The position numbers were made by a program, and so were the translations under genes. From NCBI GenBank assembly GCA_030681645.1, contig JAUXRX010000001.1, positions 1 through 64,000 of the forward strand: 64,000 nt of DNA, given 5' to 3'. This stretch comes from Archangium sp. GTDB lineage: Bacteria; Myxococcota; Myxococcia; Myxococcales; Myxococcaceae. Below are positions 26,601 to 33,668 of the stretch, one piece after another. How positions within the stretch are numbered: position 1 is the stretch's first letter; the number at the start of each line of letters is the position of its first letter. The notes under the pieces are model-generated. The model had not been told where the DNA came from. It saw only the letters and a list, made by a program, of their open reading frames with translations, and did no database searches.

Positions 26601-26931
26601 CGCCCGTGACCTGGAACAGCTTCAACCCCGCCAGGCCGCCGCTGAGAATGCGCAGCGACCCGGCCATGCCGTCGCAGGCGACCGTCTGCCCGAGGTTCTC
26701 GGGGCCGGCTGGCGTCATGCTCGCCCCGAGGTGCGGCGTCGCGGAGCCCACGCCCGGCGCGCCGGCGACGAAGCCGGTGGTGCGGCAGGACGCGAGCACC
26801 TGCCCGAGCCGCCCTCCGTCGGGGCCCTGGAGCTGGGGCAGGCCGGTGAAGGCCTGGCGCAGCGCCGGCTGATCTCCCGGGTCAATCGGGGCACAGCCGA
26901 AGAGGAGCGCCAAGACTGCCAACCACCGCAT
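23641..26931 (-). CDS. Tandem fusion of two FG-GAP-like lipoproteins with VDAG linkers
   Basis: One uninterrupted 1096-codon frame holding two paralogous modules. Module 1 (1-~552): lipoprotein signal (ALLFGC), beta-propeller-like repeats ('SFGAVLTWFPTGARFAVAS', 'FGLSLAVGDVSPRLGLEVIVG', 'FGASLALDG'), a Cys cluster, a long AGVAVD/VDAGA tract and a sorting-like tail (ARSCST ... LLLARRKRR). Module 2 (~553-1096) repeats the whole plan, starting from a second lipoprotein-like signal (VSVAVALWGC), and ends with SCSTAPALPLGLLGLALVLRRRQRK. The joint (GSPSPRDK) is family A repeat sequence at 25264-25290. An internal GTG at 25251 could start module 2 separately. Surface role likely, ligand unknown. Confidence 0.8.
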   Translation of the reverse strand: MRWLAVLALLFGCAPIDPGDQPALRQAFTGLPQLQGPDGGRLGQVLASCRTTGFVAGAPGVGSATPHLGASMTPAGPENLGQTVACDGMAGSLRILSGGLAGLKLFQVTGGSSATISNTPTVALSRASSTTLPVLVGEAGGVVRFLHPSTFQQVSPPLMGTGNSFGAVLTWFPTGARFAVASPELTRVDLYDFFPDGGVVHVMPPLINPARPRFGLSLAVGDVSPRLGLEVIVGSQGAVDIYEQNGTLIQTLTGASNSFGAAIVVENDWATNLDGLWVGEPALDRIHNFVGDAGIVDQLSPGGVRFGASLALDGFGELAIGAPDFPNSTRRGAVFSEQVRFGTAFGEVGECDTTVGCLASNCMRGTCRGGVFCEALVGACEPGAQCDVSTGADRCVLADGGVVVLTLPGRDAGVAVDAGVAVDAGVAVDAGVAVDAGVAVDAGVAVDAGVAVDAGAVDAGVAVDAGVAVDAGAVDAGAVDAGAVDAGTVDAGAVDAGAVDAGTVDAGAGDTADAGGDDKWIFTARSCSTSSVFPMVMISLLLARRKRRGSPSPRDKTWAAVSVAVALWGCAPDAPARDNRRQALVGMPVFVGTTGSQLGATLAACRGSGFVAGAPGTGTAWQSGSMSMPTALGDGLGRAVTCEGLLGSPLMLAGGDAGVRKEVLGAWVGYLTSSPVMSLDRSDDTSLPVLLGSTATVQAFEPTTGLARGLAIVGTTGFGAVVLWFPGTRNRFAVTHAGTHEVSIFDFARVSGIATPQQVIPAVDATSVMFGRTLAVGDFHHAPGLELAIGDENAVHVFTQTGQRLYGVAGAHQSFGSALAVQRGFAPGLDVLWVGEPGLNQVYRFIGDEGVVAETITEPAANFGASLAIDPTGTTAIGAPGYQGVGAVFVEQLTSVMIGEAMPCFGSGSTCVTSNCQMGSCVGGVFCSTGAGVPACVPFEETCNLQGGCVQEDGGVRTFDAGVMPPIDAGASVDASVLIPDAGVPDASVFVDAGASVDAGGLIDAGGLIDAGGLIDAGVFVDAGAVVDAGAARDGGVDAGLRDGGEVVDGGEGELPLTFTTNSCSTAPALPLGLLGLALVLRRRQRKGQPSPLGGC
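23815..24040 (-). repeat. Tandem Asp-Ala-Gly coding repeats (module 2)
   Basis: CCCGCATCGATCAGCC-type 18-bp units and degenerate relatives encode IDAGGL/VDAGA repeats forming the linker before the C-terminal hydrophobic tail. Confidence 0.75.
25264..25290. repeat. Partial family A repeat at the fusion joint of the two lipoprotein modules
   Basis: CTTGTCTCGGGGAGAGGGCG then AACCCC: half of the palindrome. It encodes GSPSPRDK between the Arg-rich tail of module 1 and the signal-like start of module 2. Confidence 0.65.
25405..25700 (-). repeat. Tandem 15/18-bp repeats encoding VDAGA and AGVAVD (module 1)
   Basis: Runs of CGCATCGACGGCGACACC (18 bp) and GCCCGCGTCGACGGC (15 bp) units, about 18 copies altogether, in frame. 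A low-complexity linker prone to copy-number change. Confidence 0.85.
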
Positions 26932-26988
26932 GCGACCACTCTAAACTGAGTTGGCTCGCGCGCGGCGGCTGCGCTCAAGTGTCCGCCC

Positions 26989-28008
26989 ATGACCACCACC
27001 ACCTTCGAGCTCAAGGGCCCGCCACGCGAGATTCATGACGACGCGGTGGCCGCGCTCGACGCCGCGCTGGGCAAGCTCTCGACGGGTCAGTTGATGCACG
27101 CGTTCGATCCGAAGCGGCTGCTCACCTTCGAGCACGGCGGACCCGCGGTGTGGAGCGTGGCCAGGTGTCCCATCGGGCACCACGAGCTCCACGTGACCTA
27201 CGGCCTCTCGGCGCTCATCGACCCCGCGCGCGAGGGCACCGGCTACGAGCTGTCGCTGCGCGTGCCGGCGTACCCGGGCGGCGGGCTGGGTTGGGCGCCC
27301 TTCTTCCTGCGCATGCTGGGGCGCTACGTCGTCAGCTCGAAGCGCGAGCTCGAGCTCGGCGAGTACTTTCCGTTCTTCAAGCCGATCAGCCGCGTGCCTT
27401 TTCCCCCCGAGGACCGCATGTCGGTGCCTCACACCGAGATGGACAGCGTGGCCTTCACCGTGGATCCGAACGTGCCGTTCGTCGAGACGCCGCGCGGCCG
27501 CCTCGAGGTGCGCCGGGTGGTGGGCCTCTTCCCCGACGAGCGCGAGCGGATGGAGCCGTGGTCTGTGCAGGGCGTGCTCGACCTGTTCGCGCAGCGCTCG
27601 AAGGACCTGGTCACCGACATCGGGCGCAGCAGCTACACGAAGGACCCCGCCTTCATCGCCGCCTGCGAGGCGGGCTCGGCGCGCGACGGCAGCCGCTATG
27701 GCTACCTGGCCGTCGAGGGCCTCGGCTGGGAGCAGCAGGGCCGGGAATACGTGGTGCGCTTCCCCGGCGGGCACGACGCGAAGCGCATCTTGCGCATGGT
27801 GAGCGCGCGGCTGGGGCACGGCCAGCACCTGCTCATTCACGACGTCGACCCCGACCGGAAGCACGCGGTGGTCTTCACCCCGGGCAAGGCGCTGCAGGTG
27901 AAGCAGAAGGGCAACGACCTGGTCATCCAGCTCCCGCTCGATTTCCCGCTCTTCGCTCAACTGGGAGAGGAACCTTTCGAGGCGACCTTCGACACGGGGG
28001 CGGAGTAG
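26989..28008 (+). CDS. SUFU (suppressor of fused) domain protein
   Basis: 339 residues. The N-terminal ~190 residues match the bacterial SUFU domain: 'HHELHVTYGLSAL', 'GTGYELSLRVPAYPG', 'WAPFFLRMLGRYV' and 'FPFFKPISRVPFP', then 'LEVRRVVGLFPDERERM'. In bacteria this fold is frequent in polymorphic-toxin immunity proteins but also in stand-alone proteins. The remaining ~150 residues are unassigned and beta-rich. No toxin gene is adjacent. Ten bases separate it from the next gene, so they are probably co-transcribed. Confidence 0.8.
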   Translation: MTTTTFELKGPPREIHDDAVAALDAALGKLSTGQLMHAFDPKRLLTFEHGGPAVWSVARCPIGHHELHVTYGLSALIDPAREGTGYELSLRVPAYPGGGLGWAPFFLRMLGRYVVSSKRELELGEYFPFFKPISRVPFPPEDRMSVPHTEMDSVAFTVDPNVPFVETPRGRLEVRRVVGLFPDERERMEPWSVQGVLDLFAQRSKDLVTDIGRSSYTKDPAFIAACEAGSARDGSRYGYLAVEGLGWEQQGREYVVRFPGGHDAKRILRMVSARLGHGQHLLIHDVDPDRKHAVVFTPGKALQVKQKGNDLVIQLPLDFPLFAQLGEEPFEATFDTGAE

Positions 28009-28017
28009 ACCGGCCTC

Positions 28018-29142
28018 ATGATGCTCGGGGTGATGACGGTGATGCTGCTCGCGGCGACGGATGCCGGGGCGCCGGTGGCGAAGTTCTCGATGCGCGACGC
28101 GTACGACTCGCTGGTGAAGCTGCAGACGGTGGCCTCGAGCCCGGCGGCGCTCAGAGATCCGAAGAACGCCGCGGCCATCACCGCCGACCTGGCGAAGCTG
28201 GCGGCGCTGTCGCACGCCTTCCCCTCGGACCCGAAGGGCCAGGAGCCGGCGACGGCGGCGCTCTCGTCGATGTTCTCGAAGTACGCGGCCGAGACGGTGC
28301 GCCGCTTCGAGGCGCGCGAGACCGACGTGGTGGCGATGCGGGTGCGCACGATGGTGGGGCTGTGCTTCACCTGCCACACGCGCGAGCGGGCGCCGGTGGA
28401 CTTCGACGACGCGCAGAAGCGGCTCGACGCGCTGGGGCTCACCGGGCTGCAGCGCGCGCAGGTGCTGGCGGCGACGCGGCAGTTCGACGAGGCGCTGTCC
28501 GAGTACACGAAGCTGCTCGAGGCCACCCCCGCCAACGAGCGCGGCCTGCTCGAGTACTCGCGCGCCCTGCAGGACACGATGGCGCTGCTGGTGCGGGTGA
28601 AGGACGACTCGGCGGCGACGCTGGTGCTGCTCGACAAGCTGCTGGCGCGGCCTGAGCTGCCGGCGTTCCTCAAGGGCAACCTCGCGGCGTGGCGGAAGGA
28701 CGTGGTGGCGTGGAAGGCGGAGAAGTTCGACGCGCAGAAGGCGAAACCCGAGGCGCTGTTCGCGAAGGCGCAGGCGTTGATGACGAAGGCGAACACGGGG
28801 GGCGGTCCGTTCTCCGTCGACGAGCGGCGCGACGTGACCTGGCTGCGGGCGTCGGGGTACTTGAACCTGGCGCTGGGGAAAGACCCGAAGCTCAAGACGC
28901 GCGGCGAGGCGCTGTACCTGCTGGGCGTGTGTGCGGGGGCGCTGCGTTCTCCGCTGTGGTGGGACGTCGACCTGCTCTTCTTCGAGGCGTGCGTGCGGGA
29001 GAACCCGAAGACGAAGGTGGCGAAGCGGTGCTTTCAGCAGCTGTCTGATCGCGTGTACCTGGGCTTCACCGGCTCGGCCGGCACGTTCATCCCCGAGGAC
29101 GAGCTGCAGCGGCTCACCGAGTTGAGGACGCTCACGGAATAG
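28018..29142 (+). CDS. Exported protein with CxxCH haem-type motif and TPR-like helices
   Basis: 374 residues with an N-terminal hydrophobic segment (MMLGVMTVMLLAATDAGAP). A single CFTCH motif near residue 119 ('VGLCFTCHTRERAPVDF') could attach one c-type haem. Downstream, helical pairs such as 'FDEALSEYTKLLEATPANERGLLEYSRAL' resemble TPR repeats. A haem-bearing TPR scaffold is unusual; CFTCH could also be a structural pair. No cytochrome operon nearby. Confidence 0.7.
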   Translation: MMLGVMTVMLLAATDAGAPVAKFSMRDAYDSLVKLQTVASSPAALRDPKNAAAITADLAKLAALSHAFPSDPKGQEPATAALSSMFSKYAAETVRRFEARETDVVAMRVRTMVGLCFTCHTRERAPVDFDDAQKRLDALGLTGLQRAQVLAATRQFDEALSEYTKLLEATPANERGLLEYSRALQDTMALLVRVKDDSAATLVLLDKLLARPELPAFLKGNLAAWRKDVVAWKAEKFDAQKAKPEALFAKAQALMTKANTGGGPFSVDERRDVTWLRASGYLNLALGKDPKLKTRGEALYLLGVCAGALRSPLWWDVDLLFFEACVRENPKTKVAKRCFQQLSDRVYLGFTGSAGTFIPEDELQRLTELRTLTE

Positions 29143-29147
29143 GATCA

Positions 29148-29190
29148 GTGTCTCCCTCTCCCCGAGGGGGAAGGCGGACTCGAGGGCAAA
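29148..29190. repeat. Family A palindromic repeat
   Basis: TGTCTCCCTCTCCCCGAGGG then GGAAGGCGGACTCGAGGGC; follows the CxxCH gene and could serve as its terminator hairpin. Confidence 0.65.
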
Positions 29191-29332
29191 CACCGCCCGT
29201 CCACCGTGGCTTCCGGCGCAGCACGCGCCGCGCGAACCCTGCAAAGCAGCCCTCACCTGCTGCGCGGCCGGTGGACAGCACGTGTCACCACGCGCATGGC
29301 GGCGGGGCCTGCCCTCCACATCCGTGACCGCA

Positions 29333-29358
29333 CTCGACTCCGCTCGCGGTGAGCTGAG
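29333..29358. repeat. Degenerate family B repeat downstream of the carotenoid operon
   Basis: CTCGACTCCGCTCGCGGTGA then GCTGAGC, in the 253-bp gap between the CxxCH gene and crtY. The rest of this gap (29191-29332) shows no gene or recognised site. Confidence 0.55.
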
Positions 29359-29395
29359 CGCCATGTGGTCAACCCTCTCGGCCTGAACCGGGCGC

Positions 29396-30526
29396 TCACG
29401 ACCAGGCCGCGCGCATCGCGCTGACAGGTGGCACCGTGGAAGCCCCGCGCCGCAGGGCAGCCAACTTGTCCGTCCATCGCAGCCGGCCCGCGTAGAAGCG
29501 ATCGATCAACGCTGGCTCGTGCCGGTAGAACGACTCGAACACCCTCACGCGCGCCTGCGGCTCGGCGCCGCGGAACAACATCCGGTTGAGCAGCCGAAAG
29601 AAGCGCATCTCGCGCCAGTGCAGATCCGCCGCGCCGTTGAGCAGTCGTGTCAGTTGATCCGCCTCGAGTGAAGGCTGGGCGCCGATCAGCTCCGCCGTCG
29701 CAGCGGCAAACGGCAGTGAGTAGCCGGTAGTCGCGTGAAAGAACCCGGCCGCGACGCCGACGGTCGGCCGGGTGAGCACCCCTGGTGCGCCCGAGAGCGG
29801 AATCGGCAGGGCTGCTGCCTCTTCTCGGAGGACGCGCTCCACTTCCCACCCCCGGCTCGCGAGCCACGTCGCGATCCCGCTGCGGAACGCTTCCGCGTCG
29901 AGCGAGGGCGTGTCGCTGTAGCGGGTGTCCTCCACCAGCACGCGCCTCTCGTCCCAGGGGAGCACGTAGACGAAGCGGAACCCGTCCAACTGCGGCACGG
30001 TCGCGTCCATCAGGAGCGGGCGCGTGAGGCCGTGGGGCTGCTTCAGCAACACCTCCTGCCCGAGGAACTTCTGGAAGCCGTCCCTCGACTCCGCTCGGGA
30101 TGAACGGTCGGGGTCCACCCACCCTCGACCATCGATGACCACGCTCGCCTCGAGCGTGGTGCCGTCGTCCAGCACCACCGACGTCGCCTTCACCTCGCGC
30201 ACCTTCACGCCCGTGCGCAGCCGCTGCCCGAGCCGTGACGTGACCTGCTTCGCGAAGTCCTCCGAGCGCACCGCGAAGTACGTGCCCGGCAATGACCGCG
30301 AGAGGCCGGGAAAGGCGACGTCGTAGCCACGCCACGACGCCGAGATGAACGGCCGGAGCCACTCGAGCGTCGCCGGCGGCACGTCGCTCTCGTGAAAGCA
30401 CCAGGTGTGATTTCCACCGGGCGCCGCTCCACCTTCCAGCACCAGCAGGTCGAGCCCGGGCCAGCGCGCGAGCAGGCGGTCCGCCAGCAGCCCGTTCGCC
30501 AACCCCGCGCCGACCAGGATGATCAT
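29396..30526 (-). CDS. crtY: Lycopene cyclase (CrtY type)
   Basis: 376 residues. N-terminal dinucleotide-binding GAGLANG (6-12), then NHTWCFH (39-45), DGRG (132-135), GFQKFLGQEV, PFAAATAELI and a C-terminal 'RFFRLLNRMLF' with 'RFYAGRL', all typical of the bacterial CrtY family that forms beta-rings on lycopene. Between DGRG and GFQKF the protein carries [10 protein letters not shown] (140-149), encoded by a family B repeat in a loop that varies in the family. Last gene of the operon; its ATG overlaps the CrtU-like stop. Myxococcus xanthus uses the unrelated CrtYc/CrtYd pair instead. Confidence 0.9.
   Translation of the reverse strand: MIILVGAGLANGLLADRLLARWPGLDLLVLEGGAAPGGNHTWCFHESDVPPATLEWLRPFISASWRGYDVAFPGLSRSLPGTYFAVRSEDFAKQVTSRLGQRLRTGVKVREVKATSVVLDDGTTLEASVVIDGRGWVDPDRSSRAESRDGFQKFLGQEVLLKQPHGLTRPLLMDATVPQLDGFRFVYVLPWDERRVLVEDTRYSDTPSLDAEAFRSGIATWLASRGWEVERVLREEAAALPIPLSGAPGVLTRPTVGVAAGFFHATTGYSLPFAAATAELIGAQPSLEADQLTRLLNGAADLHWREMRFFRLLNRMLFRGAEPQARVRVFESFYRHEPALIDRFYAGRLRWTDKLAALRRGASTVPPVSAMRAAWS
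30081..30106. repeat. Family B repeat inside crtY
   Basis: CCCTCGACT followed by CCGCTCGGGATGAACGG; read in the crtY frame as RSSRAESRD. The enzyme frame is intact on both sides. Confidence 0.85.
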
Positions 30527-32121
30527 CGCGCCTGCCCCGCCAGCAGCGTCTTCCGCGCCGGGGGCGCCGGCACACCCGCGAGCAGCCCGCGCAGCGGCAC
30601 CGACTCGACCAGCTCTTCCCGCAGCCCGTCGGCGCGCAACAGCGCGTTCGCCGCCACCAGCCCGCTGCTGAACGCGGCCTCGAGCAGCATCGCCGGGAAG
30701 GGCAGCTTCACCCAGTCACCCGCGCACACGAGCCCCTGCACCCCGCTCTCCGTCACCGGCCGCCGCGCGTGCTGCCCCACGTGGAACGCGGTGAAGTCGC
30801 GCCGCAGTTGAAAGTGCTCGTGACGGACGGTGAGGCCCTTCAGCTCGGGCAGGAACTGCACGCACTCCTCGAGCAGCAGCGCGCGCACCTGGTCATCGGG
30901 CACGTCGTCGGGCACCGCGTAGCTGTGCAGCTCGAGCACCGACCCGCCGTGCCGCGCCACGTAGCGCGCCGACTCCGCCTCGGTGCGCTCGTAGAAGGTG
31001 ATCGAATCGAGCAGCCGCTGGCGATCCGTGATCACGAACACCGGCAACGTCGCCCGCGCGGCCTTGTCGATCCACACCCGCAACACCGCGTAGCGCTGGC
31101 CCGGCTCGATTTCGTTCAACGTGGCGGCAAGCCCATCGAGCCCCGTCGCACCCGAGAGGATCGCCCGCGTGCCCACCACGTCGGTCGCCAGCACCACCCG
31201 CTCGAAGTCCTCGCCGTTCACCCGAAAAGACGCACCCTGCTTCGCCAGCCCGGTCACCGGCGTACCCAGCTTCAGCGTCACGCCCAGCCGCTCGAACTGC
31301 GCGCGAATCGGCCCGAGCAGCGAGACCTCGTAGTCCTCCACCGGGTGGTCGTAGGTGAGCCCGCCGTCGTGCCCGAGGAAGTAGAAGTGAAAGCTCTTCA
31401 CCAGCTCTCCCATCGAGAGCCGGTCTTCATCCGCGAAGAACACGCGCGCGAAGGTGTTGAAGGCGAGCTTGAGCCGCGTGGGCAACTGCGCGAGGCGATC
31501 GAACTGCGCGAACGACATGCCATCCAACTGCTCGAAGGTGCGCTTCGGGTCGTACTCGAGGAAGAGCCCCATCAGGTCGCGCGTGGGCGCCTTGAGCGAG
31601 TCGCCGAGCCGGTACACGCCCCGGTCCGCGAGCGAGAGCAGGTTCAAGATGGGCGTGGTGTCCACCTCGCCGAACGAGAGCTCCTCGCCGCCCTTGAAGA
31701 GAATCCGGTAGTCGCTGATGGCGCGGAACTTCTGCCGCACGCCCAGCGCGTCGAGGAAGCGGTTCAAGTTGTAGTAGTGCCGGAAGAAGGCGTGAAAGCC
31801 GTGGCTCACCCACTCCGTCTCTCCGGGCGCGTGCTGCACCGGCCACGAGCCGAGCTTGCCGCCGAGGTACGGCTTGGCCTCGAACACCGTCACCGCGTAG
31901 CCGCGCGCCGCGAGCGTGGTCGCCGCCGAGATGCCCGCCACCCCACCCCCGATGACCGCCACGCGGCGCGCCCGGTCCGTCTTCAGCGGAAGGCGCGGGT
32001 CGACCACGTTCACCGCCACCCGATACGGACCCAGCCGCGCGCGCACCAGCAGGCGCACCAGCACTTTCCAGCCGAGCGCCAGCACCACGACGAAGGCCAG
32101 CGCTCCCAGGAGCCAGCTCAC
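30523..32121 (-). CDS. crtU: CrtU-like carotene desaturase/methyltransferase (aromatic ring forming)
   Basis: 532 residues. One N-terminal membrane helix (about 2-24), then an FAD-binding domain with VIGGGVAGISAA (56-67) and LGGKLGSWPV. The body follows the CrtU/isorenieratene-synthase pattern: 'HGFHAFFRHYYNLNRFL', 'FNTFARVFFADEDRLSMGEL', 'FYFLGHDGG', 'EDYEVSLLGPI', and a C-terminal 'GLVCAGDWVKLPFPAMLLEAA'. CrtU enzymes desaturate and shift a methyl group on the beta-ring to give an aryl ring, which fits its place next to CrtY. It overlaps its neighbours by 4 nt at both ends. A related FAD amine-oxidase-like carotenoid enzyme is the alternative. Confidence 0.75.
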   Translation of the reverse strand: MSWLLGALAFVVVLALGWKVLVRLLVRARLGPYRVAVNVVDPRLPLKTDRARRVAVIGGGVAGISAATTLAARGYAVTVFEAKPYLGGKLGSWPVQHAPGETEWVSHGFHAFFRHYYNLNRFLDALGVRQKFRAISDYRILFKGGEELSFGEVDTTPILNLLSLADRGVYRLGDSLKAPTRDLMGLFLEYDPKRTFEQLDGMSFAQFDRLAQLPTRLKLAFNTFARVFFADEDRLSMGELVKSFHFYFLGHDGGLTYDHPVEDYEVSLLGPIRAQFERLGVTLKLGTPVTGLAKQGASFRVNGEDFERVVLATDVVGTRAILSGATGLDGLAATLNEIEPGQRYAVLRVWIDKAARATLPVFVITDRQRLLDSITFYERTEAESARYVARHGGSVLELHSYAVPDDVPDDQVRALLLEECVQFLPELKGLTVRHEHFQLRRDFTAFHVGQHARRPVTESGVQGLVCAGDWVKLPFPAMLLEAAFSSGLVAANALLRADGLREELVESVPLRGLLAGVPAPPARKTLLAGQAR

Positions 32122-33668
32122 GCTGACTTCTCCAGCAGCTCAGGCGCGACGCGGGGAACGAAGGGCCACGACGGAAGCTGCGGCCGCCCCAGCTCCTTCG
32201 CGAGGTAGTCGGCGGCGATGTTCGCGCTCTCCATGATGGTGAGCAGCCCGCTGCCCGGGTGCGTGCCGCCGCCCACCCAGTAGAGCCCGTCGAGGTGCGG
32301 CGACTTCACCTTCGGCCGCAGCGGACCCAGCTGCGTCCAGTTGTGCGAGAGGTTGAAGACCGCCCCGCGGAAGACGTTGAAGTCTTCCTGCCAGGTCTTC
32401 GCGGTGAAGGTGCGCTGCGCGCGAATGTGCTTCTTCACGTCCTTGAAGCCCACCTTCTCGAGCCAGCCGGGAATGCGCGCGCTCAGCTCGCGGGTGGCCG
32501 TCTCCCAATCGTCCAGGCGGCTCGTGTTCGGCGTGGGCACGAGCACGTAGAGCGTGGAGTGGCCGTCGGGCGCGCCGGTGCCATCGGTGGGCGTGGGGTT
32601 GCAGACGTAGAAGGGAGGGTCGTCCACGTCGAGGTGGAGGTCTTCCAGCGACGCGCGGTCCGTCTTCCGTGCCGCTTCCGACAACGAGATGACGTGGTGA
32701 GGCAGCTCGTCGTACCGGCGGTCGAGCCCCAGGTACATCATGAAGGTGCTGCAGCTGTACTTGGCGCGGTCGAGCGAGCCGTCAGACAGCCGCGTGCCTT
32801 CGCGGTGCTCGGGGCGGATCAGCTTCGTGGCCGCATAGGGAAGGTCTGCGTTGATCACCACCACGTCGGCGGTGAGCGTCTCTCCCGAGGCGAGGCGCAC
32901 GCCGGTGACGCGCTTGCCCTCGACCAGCACCTCTTCCACCGGCGCGCCGTAGCGGAACTTCACGCCCAGGTCCTCGGCGCAGCGGGCCAGCCCCTTGCTG
33001 AGCGCGCGGAAGCCGCCCTTCACGTGCCACACCCCGAACTGCAGCTCGAGGAAGGGGATGACGCTGAACACGCTGGAGCAGGTGGTGGGGTGCAGCCCCA
33101 GGTACTTCGAGGGGTAGCTCAGCGCGAAGGTGACGCGGTCGTCGTGGAAGAACGAGTCGAGGTGCCCGTAGAGCGACTGCCACGGCTTGAAGCGCAGCGT
33201 GTCCATCAGGCGCCACGGCGCGTAGTAGGCGAGCGAGTCGGCGTGCGTGCAGATGAACTTCTCGTAGGCCACCGAGTACTTCTCCCGCGCCTCCGCCATC
33301 CAGCGATCGAACGCGGCGGGGTGCTTCGGGTTGAGCTTCGCGAGCGACGCGCGCAGCTTCTCGAGGTCGCTCGAGGTGTCGAGGCTCGTGCCGTCCCAGA
33401 AGTGAATGCGCGTGTTCGGGTCGAGCTGCTGCAGCGTGACGTAGTCCGAGAGGCGCTTGCCCGCCCGGCGCACGATCTCGTCGAGCACCTCGGGCAGCTG
33501 CATGATGGTGGGCCCGGTGTCCACCTCGTAGCCGTCGAACGACATCCCGCGCATGCGGCCGCCGGGGACCGCTTCCTTCTCCACCACGGTGACCTCGATG
33601 CCCAGGCCCGCGAGGTTGATGGCGGCGGCGAGGCCACCGGGTCCTGCTCCGACGATGAGTGCTTTCAT
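32118..33668 (-). CDS. crtI: Phytoene desaturase family protein (CrtI, second copy)
   Basis: 516 residues from ATG 33668, which overlaps the carH stop; the frame is open further upstream only as antisense shadow. FAD motif GAGPGGLAAA (7-16), GGRMRGMSFDGYEVDTGPTI, and the C-terminal CrtI signature 'GLYWVGGGTHPGSGLLTIMESA'. It should introduce double bonds into phytoene or its products using FAD. The window has two CrtI genes with different sequences, as in M. xanthus (CrtIa and CrtIb), where both are needed. By operon position this one corresponds to the CrtIa-like copy (inference). Confidence 0.92.
   Translation of the reverse strand: MKALIVGAGPGGLAAAINLAGLGIEVTVVEKEAVPGGRMRGMSFDGYEVDTGPTIMQLPEVLDEIVRRAGKRLSDYVTLQQLDPNTRIHFWDGTSLDTSSDLEKLRASLAKLNPKHPAAFDRWMAEAREKYSVAYEKFICTHADSLAYYAPWRLMDTLRFKPWQSLYGHLDSFFHDDRVTFALSYPSKYLGLHPTTCSSVFSVIPFLELQFGVWHVKGGFRALSKGLARCAEDLGVKFRYGAPVEEVLVEGKRVTGVRLASGETLTADVVVINADLPYAATKLIRPEHREGTRLSDGSLDRAKYSCSTFMMYLGLDRRYDELPHHVISLSEAARKTDRASLEDLHLDVDDPPFYVCNPTPTDGTGAPDGHSTLYVLVPTPNTSRLDDWETATRELSARIPGWLEKVGFKDVKKHIRAQRTFTAKTWQEDFNVFRGAVFNLSHNWTQLGPLRPKVKSPHLDGLYWVGGGTHPGSGLLTIMESANIAADYLAKELGRPQLPSWPFVPRVAPELLEKSA

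Noticed and set aside
29191..29332. Possible small RNA or gene between the CxxCH gene and crtY
   Set aside because: No start with ribosome binding site, no strong hairpin followed by U-run, and no recognisable RNA family features.
30769..32208. 479-codon plus-strand frame opposite crtU
   Set aside because: Same antisense artefact (runs of Arg, His, Glu, Val); the minus strand holds a clear enzyme.
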